This document shows positions 19,660 to 31,520 of a DNA stretch of 64,000 nt, piece by piece. The stretch lies in NCBI GenBank assembly GCA_023362775.1, contig JALMGJ010000002.1, positions 109,361,981-109,425,980 on the forward strand. The letters run 5' to 3'. The notes under the pieces are model-generated. The model searched no databases. It saw only the letters and a list, made by a program, of their open reading frames with translations, and was not told the origin of the DNA. Numbering within the stretch: the first letter of the stretch is position 1; each line of letters starts with the position of its first letter. Made by a program: the position numbers and the translations under genes. Source of the DNA: Charina bottae (lineage: Eukaryota > Chordata > Lepidosauria > Squamata > Charinaidae).

Positions 19660-21019
19660 TTTGATCAGTTGGCTCGCCTGCAGCCCCCAGAGCTTCCTAG
19701 GTCGGTAGCCTCCACTCCTGAACCCCCAGAAATCCTGGGTCTAAACATAGGCCCCACACACTCATCCTCTCAGTCACATTCAATCCTAGGTGGCAGAGGG
19801 CCCCCCCAGTGCACCAGCTCATGCTCTCAGCACTGTTGGGATCCCAACCACCCCCCTCACGCACACTACTACCACTTTACTATGCACCCCCCTCAACTCC
19901 TCTCACTAGTGGAGGAGGGGCATCTCAATCACTCCTACCCCACTGAGCAACGCCCAGGGGGCACTCTAACACACAAACACTCCTAGCCCCCACGCAGTAT
20001 CTCTCACTTACTGGGGGGGACGACACTCACACCAAGGGACCCAACCCACTGCCGCTTGCCTGGGAAGGAACAAATGGATCACTCCAAGTCGCTAAGTTCT
20101 AATGAACAGTCCTCTATGAAGTTAGTCCTTCTGGCAAAAGATATTAAAGCCAGCACAACGTCCAATGTCTGAGTCTCGGGTTTCTTCTCCCAAGTCAACC
20201 CGATCTCCGACATCTCCTGAGTCCAATTAAAACACTAGAAGAGTAGGGGGGAGTCCAAGTTGTATTAGAATGCGGCATTGGAGCTCGTCTTCCAGCTAAT
20301 CCAATGTTGGTTAAGGTTAAGGGTCTGGCCCATTCAGACGTCTGAAGGTCTGTCGCGCCAAGACCCGCTACCACCGTCATACACCAAAGCTGAGCTGGCC
20401 ATTCGCCGAGGACGTTCACCGAGGGGGCCAAAAAGTCCACCACACCAAAGGCCACAAGCCAGAAGCCAAATGCCACCAGGGGCCAACCAAGGCCGCACCG
20501 CTCCGCCAGTCCTCCAGCCGTTGCAGCCTCCCGCCAGCCCAGGAAAAGCAAAAATGCTCCCGGACACCACACACCCGCCGAGAACCTCCGCACTGCCAGG
20601 TCCACACTCCAAACACAGAGACCTCCGTTGAACTCCACCATAGGCACTCCGTCCCAGCTCCTCCACTGCTTCTCCCCACCAGTTGGCAAACGAGGTAGGG
20701 ACTGGACTCCAGGTCTGCACCCAAATTTGTGCCCCAGTTCTCCATCCGGGAGCTGCAGCTGCTGATTCTGCTCTCTTCCTCCAGGAGAGTTCTATCTCTC
20801 CGTTCATGAAATTAAAGCCAACAGGAATCCGATGTTTTGGAAACCTGGGGTTCCTCTAACCAACCCCCTACCAGATGGAACGTTAATGCAGGGGTGGTGT
20901 ATAGAGATGGGTGTCTGGACTCTAAGTCCAAGCCCCAAGATGCCGTTCACAGCAGCTCACGGCTCCGCGTCCGCTCCCGGTCACCATCTTGGAAGTTCAA
21001 CGATTTCCATCGTATTTAA

Positions 21020-21092
21020 TTTGTCTTTTTAACCCTGTATTAGATACCCAGAGTTACATGGCAGGTAGAAACCCTACAATTTGAGTGAGAAA

Positions 21093-21139
<47 letters not shown>

Positions 21140-21141
21140 AC
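21020..21141 (+). mobile_element. L2 3' end with (AAAT)n tail
   Basis: TACCCAGAGTTACATGGCAG followed by CAATTTGAGTGAG and about twelve AAAT units (21,091-21,140) fits the 3' end of a plus-strand L2. It is short and diverged. Confidence 0.5.
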
Positions 21142-21310
21142 GACTAGACCAATTTAAAGAGTTAACCAGCAAAGATTTTGCATTCTACACCAGATATATA
21201 GTCATAAGCAAATTAATGCTGAGGAAAGATGGTAGATTTTTAGATTGCTTTTCTTGGATTTATGTTTTGAACTACAAAACTATGAAATGCTGATTTGTGA
21301 ACTTGTATTA

Positions 21311-21358
21311 ATCTCTACTGCTTGTCTTTGTTTTACCATAAAGACAAGCAGTAGAGAT
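21311..21358. other. Perfect 19-bp hairpin
   Basis: ATCTCTACTGCTTGTCTTT at 21,311-21,329 and its exact reverse complement at 21,340-21,358 enclose a 10-base loop. It belongs to no element I recognise. Confidence 0.9.
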
Positions 21359-21784
21359 AAATGTGTTACTATTTTCATTTTGTTGCTTTGATATATATTG
21401 TGATTTAGATGGAAGATGATAATTTTTGAGAGAATGAACAGATACTCAGTGTCATGTGAAATAAAGCTGCAGATGAAGGAGACGGAAAGAAATCTCTCTG
21501 TAATTCAGAATGTGTTGTAAACAGAACAGCAAAACCAACATTTGAAAGATACTGATTAAATCCAGTAATAGATACATACATTTTCTCTCTCCCTCCCTCT
21601 CTCTCTCTCTTTTAGGTTTTTCTATTGCTTGCTTTACTGAAATTTTTAGACAAATTTACCTCCAGAGAGCCTGCAAGAATTAACATATGCAGGCCATCCA
21701 TATAACATTAAAAGATCATAGGAATGCTTAATCAACCAATAACAACATAGAATGACAACCTAATACATTGCAACCTGCCATATT
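21359..21784. other. Unassigned, with (CT)n run
   Basis: No gene is recognised. A CT-rich run (TCTCTCCCTCCCTCTCTCTC) lies at about 21,587-21,612. Confidence 0.5.
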
Positions 21785-22665
21785 CTTTTTTTTGAAGTAA
21801 TTTTATTAAAAATTACAGTTGCAACAATAAAAACTAATACAAACTAAAAATATAAAGAAAAAAAGAAAAAAAGAAAAGATGCAGAAAAGAAAAAAATAGA
21901 AAGAAAAATAGAAAAGAAAGAAAAAATAAGAATATAGTAAAGAAAAAGAAAAGAAATATATAAATAAATGACTTTCCCCTTCATCACAGCAAGTATAAAC
22001 AAATTTAGTAACTTATCACCTTCTCTTAAAATACAACAAATGATCTCTTCTTGATCATATCTTGTCTATAAACAAATCCTTAAAGCCTCATCATTTCAGT
22101 CTTGATGTCAGCAAAAGTCCATTAAGGGTTACCAGAAATAACAACATATCTATTTTAACCTTGATCAAATAAACCAACTTTATATTCCTTTATTTTACTT
22201 TTAACAATCTTGATCTTTAGCCCCTTCAAATAATGTCCTAGAACTTGATTTCTTTTCATTTTCTCTTTGCTCCTTCTCACAAAAGTCTTCAAAGCTTTAA
22301 TAAGCCTCTTTTGTAAATCCAATATAGGAAAATTGTTCAGGTCACTCTCTTGGTTTGTTATTTGTATATCCCTTTTAATTATTTAGACAACTGCCAGTTT
22401 CTTTTGTATGTCCAGTGTAGCATCATTTGTAAGTTTCCAAAATCAAAGTTCTTTTGCTGTTTATTTCCTCCCCCCCCCATTTTTTTTAAGTCCTTAAACT
22501 TGTATTTAAAACTTCTTTCACTAAGGATTGAAGGAAACTCACCCGGTGCTGTAAAAGTTGTCGATCCAAAGGTTCCTAATAGCTGAAAAGCAGTTAACAA
22601 GCAATTTCTGAAAGTGATTAGAAAAGGTATGTGAACTTAGTGTCCTTTCAAAGGCACTGACCGCA
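21785..22665 (-). other. AT-rich block, possible LINE UTR
   Basis: TTTATTAAAAATTACAGTTG and a long purine-rich stretch (21,850-21,965) are followed by AT-rich sequence, ending at CAGTTTGAGCAAGATGGCTA (22,660-22,680). Such a layout recalls a minus-strand retroelement UTR, but I could not find its ORF or name it. Confidence 0.3.
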
Positions 22666-23325
22666 GTTTGAGCAAGATGGCTATTCCCTCGCCTCCCAGA
22701 GTTCTAAACCGGCCAGAGACAGCTGTCTTGCAGTCTCCTCATGAGGAGCAACTATCTAGAGCACTTGTGGGCAATCTCAAGTCCTTTCCTTGTCCAGAGA
22801 GGAATCACAAAGAGCCAGTCTACTCATCAGCTGTTACACATGCACTCTTATGGTCACACACACACACACACACACACACTCACAGCCTGTTGAGGCATGC
22901 GGATATTGTCAGCCCCCCTTGCTTTCTATCTGGCTTGAGCAGACAAGACACACAGCCCTGGTCAACAGCCGGAAATTAATTAGGGACACACACAAATCAC
23001 TTCCAATGGAACACTGAGCCACAACAGGTTCTTTGTAATGCATGAAGACCCAGTGAATTTAAAGTAACAGCAAAACTTTACTGGTTGCAAGGTACATTTG
23101 CTCTTTCTCACACGCACACGCACACTCATCCACACTTACCCACGTCCTTCCCAACTAGGCTGCCAGGCACTAGCTAGAGGGACAGAAGCTGCCAAGTCTG
23201 GATCCAAAGACGACTCAAGGAGTGGGCGGGCTTTGAGACCCCTTTTATCCCCTAAAGTCCTTGCTTTGTTGATTCACAAGACTGGCAGCTACTCTTGCCT
23301 TGTTAATTTACAAGTCAGGTATTTA
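22666..23325. other. Unassigned, with (CA)n
   Basis: No gene is recognised. A (CA)n run lies at 22,854-22,880 and a weaker CA-rich stretch at 23,108-23,135. Confidence 0.5.
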
Positions 23326-23381
23326 TTTATTTTATTTATTTATTTAAATTTGTATTACCGCCCATCTCCCCATCGGGGCAG
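23326..23381 (-). mobile_element. L2 3' end, minimal copy
   Basis: TTTAAATTTGTATTACCGCC followed by CATCTCCCC (plus strand) is the reverse of the L2 3' terminal motif, with a TATT tail. Only about 55 bases are present, which is an extreme 5' truncation. Confidence 0.7.
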
Positions 23382-25932
23382 CTGTTGATGGGATGGGGTG
23401 GGGTTTCCATGTGCTGAAGCCCAACTTCCTTTGTCTTGTTCAGGTGACATTTTTCCTTTGTTTCCTTAAGGACTTGCTTCCTTCTTATCTACCTCCCTGA
23501 AGGGATCTTTTAGACAAGGTTCCTGGCTTTTGTCCTCTCTGCTTACATCCCTGCTTCATCTTTAGTTATGTCAGCTTCAGTCTAGTCTCACACGGCTCTT
23601 CATTCCACCATGGTCATCAGGTCCACGTTTAGCAGAGCCATCTTCAGTTGGCCATTTCATACATACATTATTCTCAAGTTATTAACTTTTTAACACAGCC
23701 ATTGTTGGTCCTAGGATGGTCTCACATAATCTGAAAGGACTAATCAGTGTTGCAGTCAGATTTAAATAAGTGATTCTCATAATCAACATTGCAGGTATAG
23801 CAGTTTAAGTGCCATAACTTTTACAGTATGTTGTGGCCAAAACCTGGCTCACCTAAAGCAACTATATCACTTTGAAGATACAGCATAATTTTATTTGCAT
23901 GCATGCAAGTAATAATACAGTATATACTGGACCCCCAGCAAAGCTTTGATACTTTGCTGAGCAGCCATGAGCAAAAGTAGAACCAGAGCTTATATATCTT
24001 TGGCCCACTACATTGCAAAGGGAAGAAAAGAAAAAGAAAAAGACACAGTGGAAATTACAGTGTGATGGTGGAATATTTTAGATATTAATGATATTAGATA
24101 TCACCCCATCAGTGTGACATTATTATTATTATTTATCCTTTTCTACTAGGTCACTATGCTAGCCATACTATCTTAGAGATATGGTCAGTGAATAGAAACA
24201 ATTTGGTTTAGTGGGCCACAGGTTCCTGACTGAGTCTGCTCCCTGTCACCACTCAGGGTCAATTCAGCTTGCTGTGAATGTTTTCTTACAAGGGCACTTT
24301 CATTGGGGGGGGGAATCTCATAGGTTTGGTAGTGAATGCAACTGACATTTGTATGGGGGGGGGTACCTTTTACCACCACAAGTAAGTGCCCAATTTTAGA
24401 AGTCCTTGTTTTCCCCTTCTACGAGCCATGGGCTACACCCAGGATCAGGCAAGCATTGTTCACTCATACAGTTGGGCTTCTATTTGTTCTCCTCCTTCTA
24501 TACTTTTTTTCATAGACCTCTAATTTGATTCAGAGAAGGGTATTTGGAGACATGCAGCAGGAAAGGGAATCCCCTTTGCCAGCAATGTCCACTCTGCAGC
24601 TGTCCAGCTCTATGGTTATTTCATATTCCTTTTCCTTTATTCAGAGGTAGAGGGGAAAATAATAGAATGTTTTAGCCTCTGCCTCTATCTCTTCCTTTGC
24701 TCCTTCCTCTTTTTCTGTTGGATGCTTTCTGGATTCAACTTATCTGAGATACAAATAATTCATATTAAATTATTCACTACATAATTCCCCCCCCCCACAT
24801 TTTGTATTGATCCATAGTTCCTATCTGCCATGTTCTACTATTGAATTCTGGTTTAGCAAGCAAAATTGCTAAAATTAAATCCCAACTGTAAAGCAAGTTT
24901 TTTCCACTTTGCTATAGCTTGAATTTCCCTCCTTCCCCTCCATATAACCATAATCACCTGCCCTTGATAAAAACAGTGAACATTACATAGTTTTTCTTGA
25001 TCAACCTTCCTTGACTTAACCTGGAGGGTGGATTAGTTGCTTTAAATGCTGTTCAGAGGGATATGCCCCTTATATTTGAGATGTCTCAGGTTATACATCT
25101 GAAGATGTGAGAGCAAACATGCCTTTTGCTCTAGACATACAGACCAGGAAATAATATTACAAGTTCATTTCTTGCTTCTTACTGTCCTGATAATGCACCT
25201 GGAGCAGCTGTGATTGGAACATAAAATAAACCACTAGAGAAATCTCATCTATAAAATCAAGCATATTTAACAATCAAAAGACACTTCAATTCAATAACTA
25301 GATGTTGTGCATGAAATACTGCTGATTTTAACATAAATCTACCAAGTATATGTTTAATTTTAATAATAAAAGATCTTTTTATAAAATCAACCACCAGAAA
25401 AATAATAGTAGGCAGCATGCAGTTTCACGTAATTGATTTAAAAATACTCCAGCTTTCTTGATCAATAGATGTATTTCTCTCCTACCTGCATTCCAGCTGC
25501 CGTTTATATGCAAACAGTCTTTTATATCTGTAATATATTACAATTTTACTGGAAGGGATACACAATTCTCTTTCCCATCTGTAAATTGTAGTATATACAT
25601 ATAAAATATTATTTTAAACAGCAACATTGCCAATATCATATCAAGAAAAAATAAAAAGTCTCATGTGGTTAGGAAAATGTCCATTAAAATAGATATAAAC
25701 TAGGATACAGAGCCATGGATACAACAAATCCAGTACATGGATTTGTAAATGGACCTCTTTTACCCTGCTCTTTTTTGGGGGAGGGGGGCAGCCCTCTTGA
25801 ACTTTTCCACATCACTTCCAAAAACAGTATTCTGTTAGATACAAAATCATGTCAACATGCACATTGGCAAGTTTGCTATAACTACAGTGACCATACATCC
25901 TTTATTATAAAGGAGAGTCCTTTATTTCAGGA
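23382..25932. other. Unassigned 2.5 kb
   Basis: No gene, RNA or recognisable mobile element was seen. Homopolymer runs of G (24,306-24,313 and 24,355-24,363) and C (about 24,787-24,796) and a TTA/ATT run near 24,120 are the only marked features. Stops are frequent in all frames. Confidence 0.5.
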
Positions 25933-25943
25933 AGCTGTCCTTT

Positions 25944-26322
25944 GTTGTTGTTTATTCATTCAGTCGTCTCCGACTCCTCGTGACCTCATGGACCAGCCCA
26001 CGCCAGAGCTTCCTGTCAGCCGTCACCATCCCCAGCTCCCCCAAGGTTGAGTCCGTCACCTCCAGAATATCATCCATCCATCTTGCCCTTGGTCGGCCCC
26101 TCTTCCTTTTGCCTTCCACTTTCCCTAGCATCAGCTTCTTCTCCAGGGTATCCTGTCTTCTCATTATGTGGCCAAAGTACTTCAGTTTTGCCTTTAATAT
26201 CATTCCCTCAAGTGAGCAGTCTGGCTTTATTTCCTGGAGTATGGACTGGTTTGATCTTCTTGCAGTCCAAGGCACTCTCAGAATTTTCCTCCAACACCAC
26301 AGTTCAAAAGCATCTATCTTCC
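25944..26322 (-). mobile_element. BovB 3' end, 5'-truncated
   Basis: 379 bases matching the reverse of 63,510-63,885, encoding in antisense the end of the BovB protein (KLKYFGHIMRRQDTLEKKL). It is flanked by the 11-base target duplication AGCTGTCCTTT at 25,933-25,943 and 26,323-26,333. Similarity to the full copy is very high, so it is a recent insertion. The 107-residue frame 25,952-26,275 is the intact C-terminal reading. Confidence 0.95.
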
Positions 26323-26333
26323 AGCTGTCCTTT

Positions 26334-26640
26334 AGATTTATTTATTTTTCAAAAACTCACTTTTGTCCCTTTATTTTGGTCATTTAAGTTTTACCGTACA
26401 AATGGTACTACTTAATGTACAGTCTTTCACATTCATGTGAAAAATATGGAAATTGAATTTTCTTTTTAAAATAAGTTTACATATACTGTTTGATTTTAGA
26501 TATTTGTATTAGAATGTGCATTTTGTAAAGTTTTTCTTGGTTTTGCTCTTGAATTTTCCTTTCTAAAGGAAAGTTATAAACATAAGCAATTAAAATATTT
26601 TATCCTTATGAACCTCTTTCAGATATACCCCTTTTTCAGG
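26334..26640. other. Unassigned stretch
   Basis: AT-rich, no gene or repeat recognised. It contains TTCTTTTTAAAATAAG and no long frame. Confidence 0.5.
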
Positions 26641-27012
26641 TTTGTCCTTTATTTTTTCCAAGAAAATATGGTCAACATGAGAAGACAGGATACCCTGGAG
26701 AAGAAGCTGATGCTAGGGAAAGTGGAAGGCAAAAGGAAGAGGGGCCGACCAAGAGCAAGATGGATGGATGGTATTCTGGAGGTGATGGACTCAACCATGG
26801 GGGAGCTGGGGATGGTGACGGCCGACAGGAAGCTCTGGCGTGGGCTGGCCCATGAAGTCACGAAGAGTCGGAAACGACTGAACAAATAAACAACAAAAAT
26901 ATATTGTATATATATATGAAAATGTTTTGTGTATATGAATGGCACTTTTGGAGTTCGGAGTTTGAACAAAGGAGTTTGTCCTTTATTTTTTCCAAGAAAA
27001 TACGGTCAACAT
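26641..27012 (+). repeat. 38-bp direct repeats around BovB
   Basis: The repeat starts TTTGTCCTTTATTTTTTCCA and ends GGTCAACAT. A segment of the spacer (about 26,910-26,958) occurs again at 27,822-27,870 (TGTGTATATGAATGGCACTT shared), so part of the locus has been duplicated locally. Confidence 0.85.
26679..26895 (+). mobile_element. BovB 3' end in duplicated frame
   Basis: Plus-strand BovB 3' end from GAGAAGACAGGATACC to ACTGAACAAATAAACAAC, with the C-terminal reading kept (26,608-26,889). It sits between two 38-base near-identical direct repeats (26,641-26,678 and 26,975-27,012, one mismatch). The second repeat is separated from the BovB end by 79 extra bases. That is too long for an ordinary target duplication. 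Confidence 0.9.
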
Positions 27013-27129
27013 ATTGTAGTGGCAACCTGCAGAAGACCTTTGTATCTCGAGGAGTTAGGTGGCATGTTTTAATTTTCCTTCCCCACACCTAGGAGATTAG
27101 AGTTTATTTTGAGTTATACTGATGTTTAA

Positions 27130-27806
27130 CTGGCTTGTTTTTATTTCTGTTTGGCATGGGAGGGGGAAGAGAAGAAGCATATGCCCACTCCTCCAACAAC
27201 CCTTCAGAACATAACTTTGTGGGGGGAGAGAAAACCCCCAGCTTGTTAAGTTTAAGCATAAGTTCACTCCTCCAGCCGCCCCTCTAGCGGCTTGGAATGT
27301 GGGGGGATGATAAGAAATTGTTTATGCTTAGGCACTGGCTTATCTGATAGCTTCCCAGGCTCTGGGAATGATGTCATGGACAGGTGCCCGGCCCCAGAAG
27401 GAATCCCAGTCAAGGTCAGTCTGGGCTTGGTCACGGGGTTTGGAAGCCAGGCTTTGATAAAAGCCTTAGTATTGTCTTTGGAGTTTTTGGGAGTCCACAC
27501 TGGCCTGAGTGCAGGGTGCTGTGAAAATTGCCACCTTGGGGTATCTCCGCTGTCCTTATTAGGGGGCTCCTGGCAGCCTATAGGAGATTAGGTATTACCT
27601 TGTTTGGTATGTATGTATTTCTTTCTGTATGCTATGCTTGTTATGCTTTGTGTAATCTGTTTAAACTGTGTTTTTGTTTGACTTTGTTTGCTTAAGTTTA
27701 TAAGAAAGCTTTAAGTTTCTTTATCCACTGGTGTGCTATTATCTCTGGATCAGAACCAATTGCCCTAGCCCCTGATCAAGGCGCTTGGACTCTTGGCAAC
27801 ACACAT
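27130..27806 (+). mobile_element. Probable solo LTR, plus strand
   Basis: A GC-richer block contains two related segments (TTTGTGGGGGGAGAG, 27,215; GAATGTGGGGGGATGAT, 27,296). It has a TATA-like GATAAAAGCC at 27,455-27,464 and ends with GACTCTTGGCAACA. The LTR-like order and the terminal ACA suggest an endogenous-retrovirus or gypsy LTR. The left boundary and the target duplication were not found. Confidence 0.45.
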
Positions 27807-27870
27807 ATATACTGTATATACTGTATATGTGAAAATGATTTGTGTATATGAATGGCACTTTTGGAATTTC

Positions 27871-28394
27871 AACCTTAATTTATCTCCCTTCCTCCCTCCC
27901 TCCCTCCCTTCCTCCTTCCCCTTCACCTATCTCCTCTTTCCTGGGATTATGCAGCGGCATCCATGGAATCCTGGGAAAAGGTGTGACAGTGCACAGCCCT
28001 ATTCCATAGAATGCTTATAGATTATAGCTGTGCAAAGGTTTGACTTAGATATTTGATCAGAGGGAGATTTGAATGACTCACTATAGTGCCATTATAGAAA
28101 ACTGCTACAATGGTGTGGAGGAATAGATGACATGCCCCATTCCTCTGTTCTTTTCCATGTAGAATGCTTATACTTAACTGTCTTCTCAGCTTCTGTTGCA
28201 GCCTGACTCAAGAGTGTTATCTCTTTTCTCTAGAAGTGATTTGCCAATGCCAAGGTCAGCCAACTATGCAGGGAGGTCTTGCTGGTACTGTCTCATGTTT
28301 CTTTTAAAACTTCCAAACTCCAATTTGGGTGCCCAGGATGAGATGCCCAGGCAGTTTTCAAACAAAGACTTGGAGCATCTCATTGCTCTTTACA
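27871..28394. other. Unassigned, with CCCT-rich run
   Basis: A CCTCCCTCCCTCCCTCCCTT run lies at about 27,890-27,920. The remainder shows no gene or known repeat. Confidence 0.5.
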
Positions 28395-28590
28395 CTTCTA
28401 CTTTGTTCCAGTGTGTAGGTCAGGAGACCCCCAGGTTCAAATCCACCTTCCAGCATGGAAGCTCATTGGGTGACTCTGAGCCAGTGACCATCTCTCCACC
28501 AAACTGGAGGGAGGAAAATAGGAGGAAGGTGCCCAGTAAATGCTGCACTGACCATCTGAGTGAAAGGCAGGATGAAATTTAAACCACCAA
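28395..28590 (+). mobile_element. Old Sauria-type SINE
   Basis: CCCCCAGGTTCAAATCCACC (B-box region), AAGCTCATTGGGTGACTCTG, GAGCCAGTGACC and a 3' end GAAAGGCAGGATGAAATTTAAA. It is clearly related to the other Sauria-type SINEs but strongly diverged. Confidence 0.75.
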
Positions 28591-29424
28591 CCAAACATAT
28601 ATTTTTTAAAAAGCGTGGAAAAAGAAAGCAACTGTCCCTTGAATAGCCCATATTTCCCCCCATATTTAACTCCATTAATGCTGCTGCTTCTCTCACTAGC
28701 CAGCCAAATACTCTGGGAAGGTTGTCAACTAGATTTCTTGCTAATTGCTTCTTCCTGGCAACCTTTTGTCTCCAGTGTCTGACAATCAGAGATAGAGTGC
28801 CTTTTAAGCACAAGCTTTTTAATCAAACACTAATAAAAGAATGAACATAATTATATTTATTCTAAAAAAAGTAGGAAAAAAAAAGAAAGATTCTGGCTTG
28901 TGATAATAACATCTGCATAAGTCAACAATGGTGAGAGAATGTTATTTTCTCGATTGGAGGCAGCATGCTCTTTAATTCTGGCTGCTAGGATCATGAGAAG
29001 ATGTTAGATAATTCCAGACCTTGGATTTAATAGGCTTCCTTATCACCCCATTTAGATGGCCATATGAATTACTTGAAAATAAGCATTGTTTTGTGTGGAC
29101 ATGTAAAAGCTTACTGTATTTTTAAATGAAAACAAATAACACAATCTTTATGTACATTAATCATGTATGTGTGCAGGAGTCCATTCTTCAAAAGTGATTC
29201 TGAAGAGAGATCCAGACCTCATGCAAGCACAACCATAACCACAGCACCTCTCTGCTATACATTAAAAGAATCCAACCTTTTTCAAGCTTCTTTATAAGCC
29301 TGGGAAAAATATGTCACCGCTTTAAGGAATCCACTTATTCAAGTTAAGGATATTCTTAAAGAAGAAGTCTAAAGCACTTCTTCCAAACCATTTTCAAGTG
29401 TGCGCAACCCACCTACATACATAT
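28591..29424. other. Unassigned stretch
   Basis: No gene or known repeat is recognised. Confidence 0.5.
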
Positions 29425-29490
29425 TTGGGGGGGGGGGAGATGGGCGGTGATAAAAATCTGATAAACAAACAAACAAACAAATAAACATAC
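29425..29490 (+). mobile_element. L2 3' end, minimal copy
   Basis: GGGGGAGATGGGCGGTGATA is the L2 3' terminal motif, preceded by a G run and followed by an (AAAC)n tail. The copy is severely 5'-truncated. Confidence 0.7.
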
Positions 29491-29809
29491 TATACGTATA
29501 TAGTTTGAGCACCCTATTGAGAACCCTGTTATGATCATGCTGGAATGAAAGGGCTATGACAGATTAGATTGTAGGATTCTCTATGCATGTGGATCCTGGA
29601 GAGTCCCCTGGCTTTCTGAGGAAGTCTGGGTGATGAAGTGGGATAAGAGATGCCCAGAGCATCACTGGAGGAAAATGAAGAGTGAACCTGATCAAGCACA
29701 GCTAAAAACTTTTCTTTGGAATTATTTTTGACTGATAAAAGTGGCAAAATATATGTTTATGTCCATGGTACATTCATGGAGAGCTGGCAGGTAGCCTGGT
29801 TTAAGGTGA
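29491..29809. other. Unassigned stretch
   Basis: Nothing recognisable; no long reading frame. Confidence 0.5.
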
Positions 29810-30260
29810 CTCAATCCCTCCTGGGTAAGGAGGGTCCAGGAAAATATTTATCCTGAGGAGCAGTCTTTCCTGGCTATTAGGAATAATTTGAACCTGTTAG
29901 TCCTGATGAAGTGGACAGGTTCTTGGAGCTGTGAGTTTGGCCACCTGTGTTTTTAGATCGGTATCCCTCCTGAGTGGTCAAGGCATCCTAGGATGTGACA
30001 TGTGGTTGGATCCCTCAGGTGAATAATGCCTCCTTGTGGGACAGGTGGTGCCACCTTCTTTAAAAGAGGGAGTTTTCCACCTTTTTCTCAAGAAGCCACT
30101 GTGGACACAATGGAAATGGACAACTTAGTCACCTCCTGGCTAGATTACTGTAATGCACTCTACATGGAGTTGTCCTTCCTATTAAGCAGGTGATGGAGGT
30201 AACATTTCACTGAACCTCTGTTGGGCAGCGTCTGATAGGCATCTCACTGACCACACTGGT
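29810..30260 (+). mobile_element. Old L2 RT fragment with deletion
   Basis: GATGAAGTGGACAGGTTCTT gives the DEVDR segment, GGCATCCTAGGATGTGACAT and GGGAGTTTTCCACCTTTT correspond to the region before LVHPLLKKP, and TAGATTACTGTAATGCACTC gives DYCNAL. The intervening RT core is deleted. Confidence 0.7.
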
Positions 30261-30415
30261 GATATACTGATGCACTAGATGAGACTTTGATCTGATCCTG
30301 TAAGGCTCTTCTACTGTTCTTATGCACTTAACATTTACCTCCCTCCAAGCCTCATTTGCTAACTACTCTGCTGTTTTCAACTTCTCTTGGGCATCTCTTT
30401 TGGCTGCAGGAGCAT

Positions 30416-30480
30416 CTTCTCTTCTCTTCTCTTCTCTTCTCTTCTCTTCTCTTCTCTTCTCTTCTCTTCTCTTCTCTTCT
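30416..30480. repeat. (CTTCT)13 pentanucleotide array
   Basis: Thirteen perfect copies, 65 bp, a pure purine/pyrimidine strand asymmetry. Confidence 0.97.
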
Positions 30481-31274
30481 CCTTCTTACACACCTACAAC
30501 TTTGACGCACCAGATAGTAATGTGCCCATTGTTCAGTGAACTGCATAACCATCACAGCCCTGCTGGCTTTTTAATATAGCTGTTTCTCTTTATTCAGTTA
30601 GTTTCCTGGGAAAGCTGAGTTCCAAGAGTTGGTATGCTCACCCAAGGGACTTAACTTCCTTCTTTAATTAATTTTGTTTCCATTTTTCAGCTAACACCAT
30701 GTTCATGTGTGAACTAGGGCACAGTGCCTCATAGCTAATCATCATATATGTTTATCTGTGTTACCATAATCTAACTGATGCTGGGACGCAGGTCAGTTAA
30801 CATGGACGTGAACTCAAGAATAATTTTACTGAAAGGATATAAAATATAAAATATGAGATGGGAAGGAACTTTTCCCCACTTCTGAAATTTGGAGGAGCAG
30901 CCAAATATAGTGCCAGCTGACCTAAAAAGCTATAAATACATTTTTTAAAAGTCATTAAAAGAAATGTATGGAGTGAATGTTCATTCTCTATTTCCCAAGA
31001 TCAACAGAAATCCATTAAAGGCATTGAAACTCAGTGTATGCTGGAATATTAATGCAGAGATATTAAAGGCACTGATGCAAAGGGATATGAATCCATAATG
31101 GTGATATTGGATAGAATGGAATGGAATGATGATATTACAGTACCATAGATTCAGCAGAAGGAAAGCTGGAAGCATTCTGTTGCACTGTGTAAAGGCAATT
31201 AAATTATTATTTTCCATTGTTTAGAGAAAAAAACTTTTTGTTTTTCTTTTGTTTTAAGTTGGAAATCAAGGTAC
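30481..31274. other. Unassigned stretch
   Basis: No gene or known repeat is recognised. AT-rich. Confidence 0.5.
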
Positions 31275-31520
31275 AGTCCTCTTCAAGCTGACTAGACTAT
31301 TGATGACTTCATGGACACATCCATGTACTTTTCTTGGCAGTGATAAGGAAGCGGTTTGCCGTTGCTTTCTTTTTAGACTATTTGCTCAGTTTCCCAGTCT
31401 AGCCTGCAGCCCTGGAATTCCCTAGGGGTCTCCCATCCAAGTACCAAACAGGCCTAGGCCTGCTTAGCTTTTGAGCCCATACAAAGTCAGCCAAGTGCTG
31501 CCTCCTGCAGAGACCAGTTG
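31275..31520 (-). mobile_element. 5S rRNA-derived SINE
   Basis: The plus strand (GGGGTCTCCCATCCAAGTAC, GCCTGCTTAGCTTTTGAGC at about 31,427-31,477) is the reverse complement of the 3' half of 5S rRNA. It is followed on its 3' side (31,290-31,380) by the SINE body (TTTTCTTGGCAGTGATAAGG). The missing 5' half and the fused body show that it is a SINE, not a 5S gene. Confidence 0.85.

Larger units (their letters stand above)
18045..21000 (-). mobile_element. L2-clade LINE copy 2, internal deletion
   Basis: It runs from a 3' end (GGGCGGTAATATAAATTTAA on the minus strand, 18,060-18,079) to a 5' UTR reaching about 21,000 that starts with AAGATGGTGACCGGGAGCG. The endonuclease and the C-terminal part are present. 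About 1.55 kb of RT, equal to copy 1 positions 12,420-13,975, is missing at a joint near 18,655. This is the only copy here that shows the long 5' UTR (19,700-21,000), so it is useful for defining the family's 5' end. Confidence 0.88.

Noticed and set aside
31427..31477. A 5S rRNA gene
   Set aside because: Only the 3' half of 5S is present and it is fused to a SINE body.
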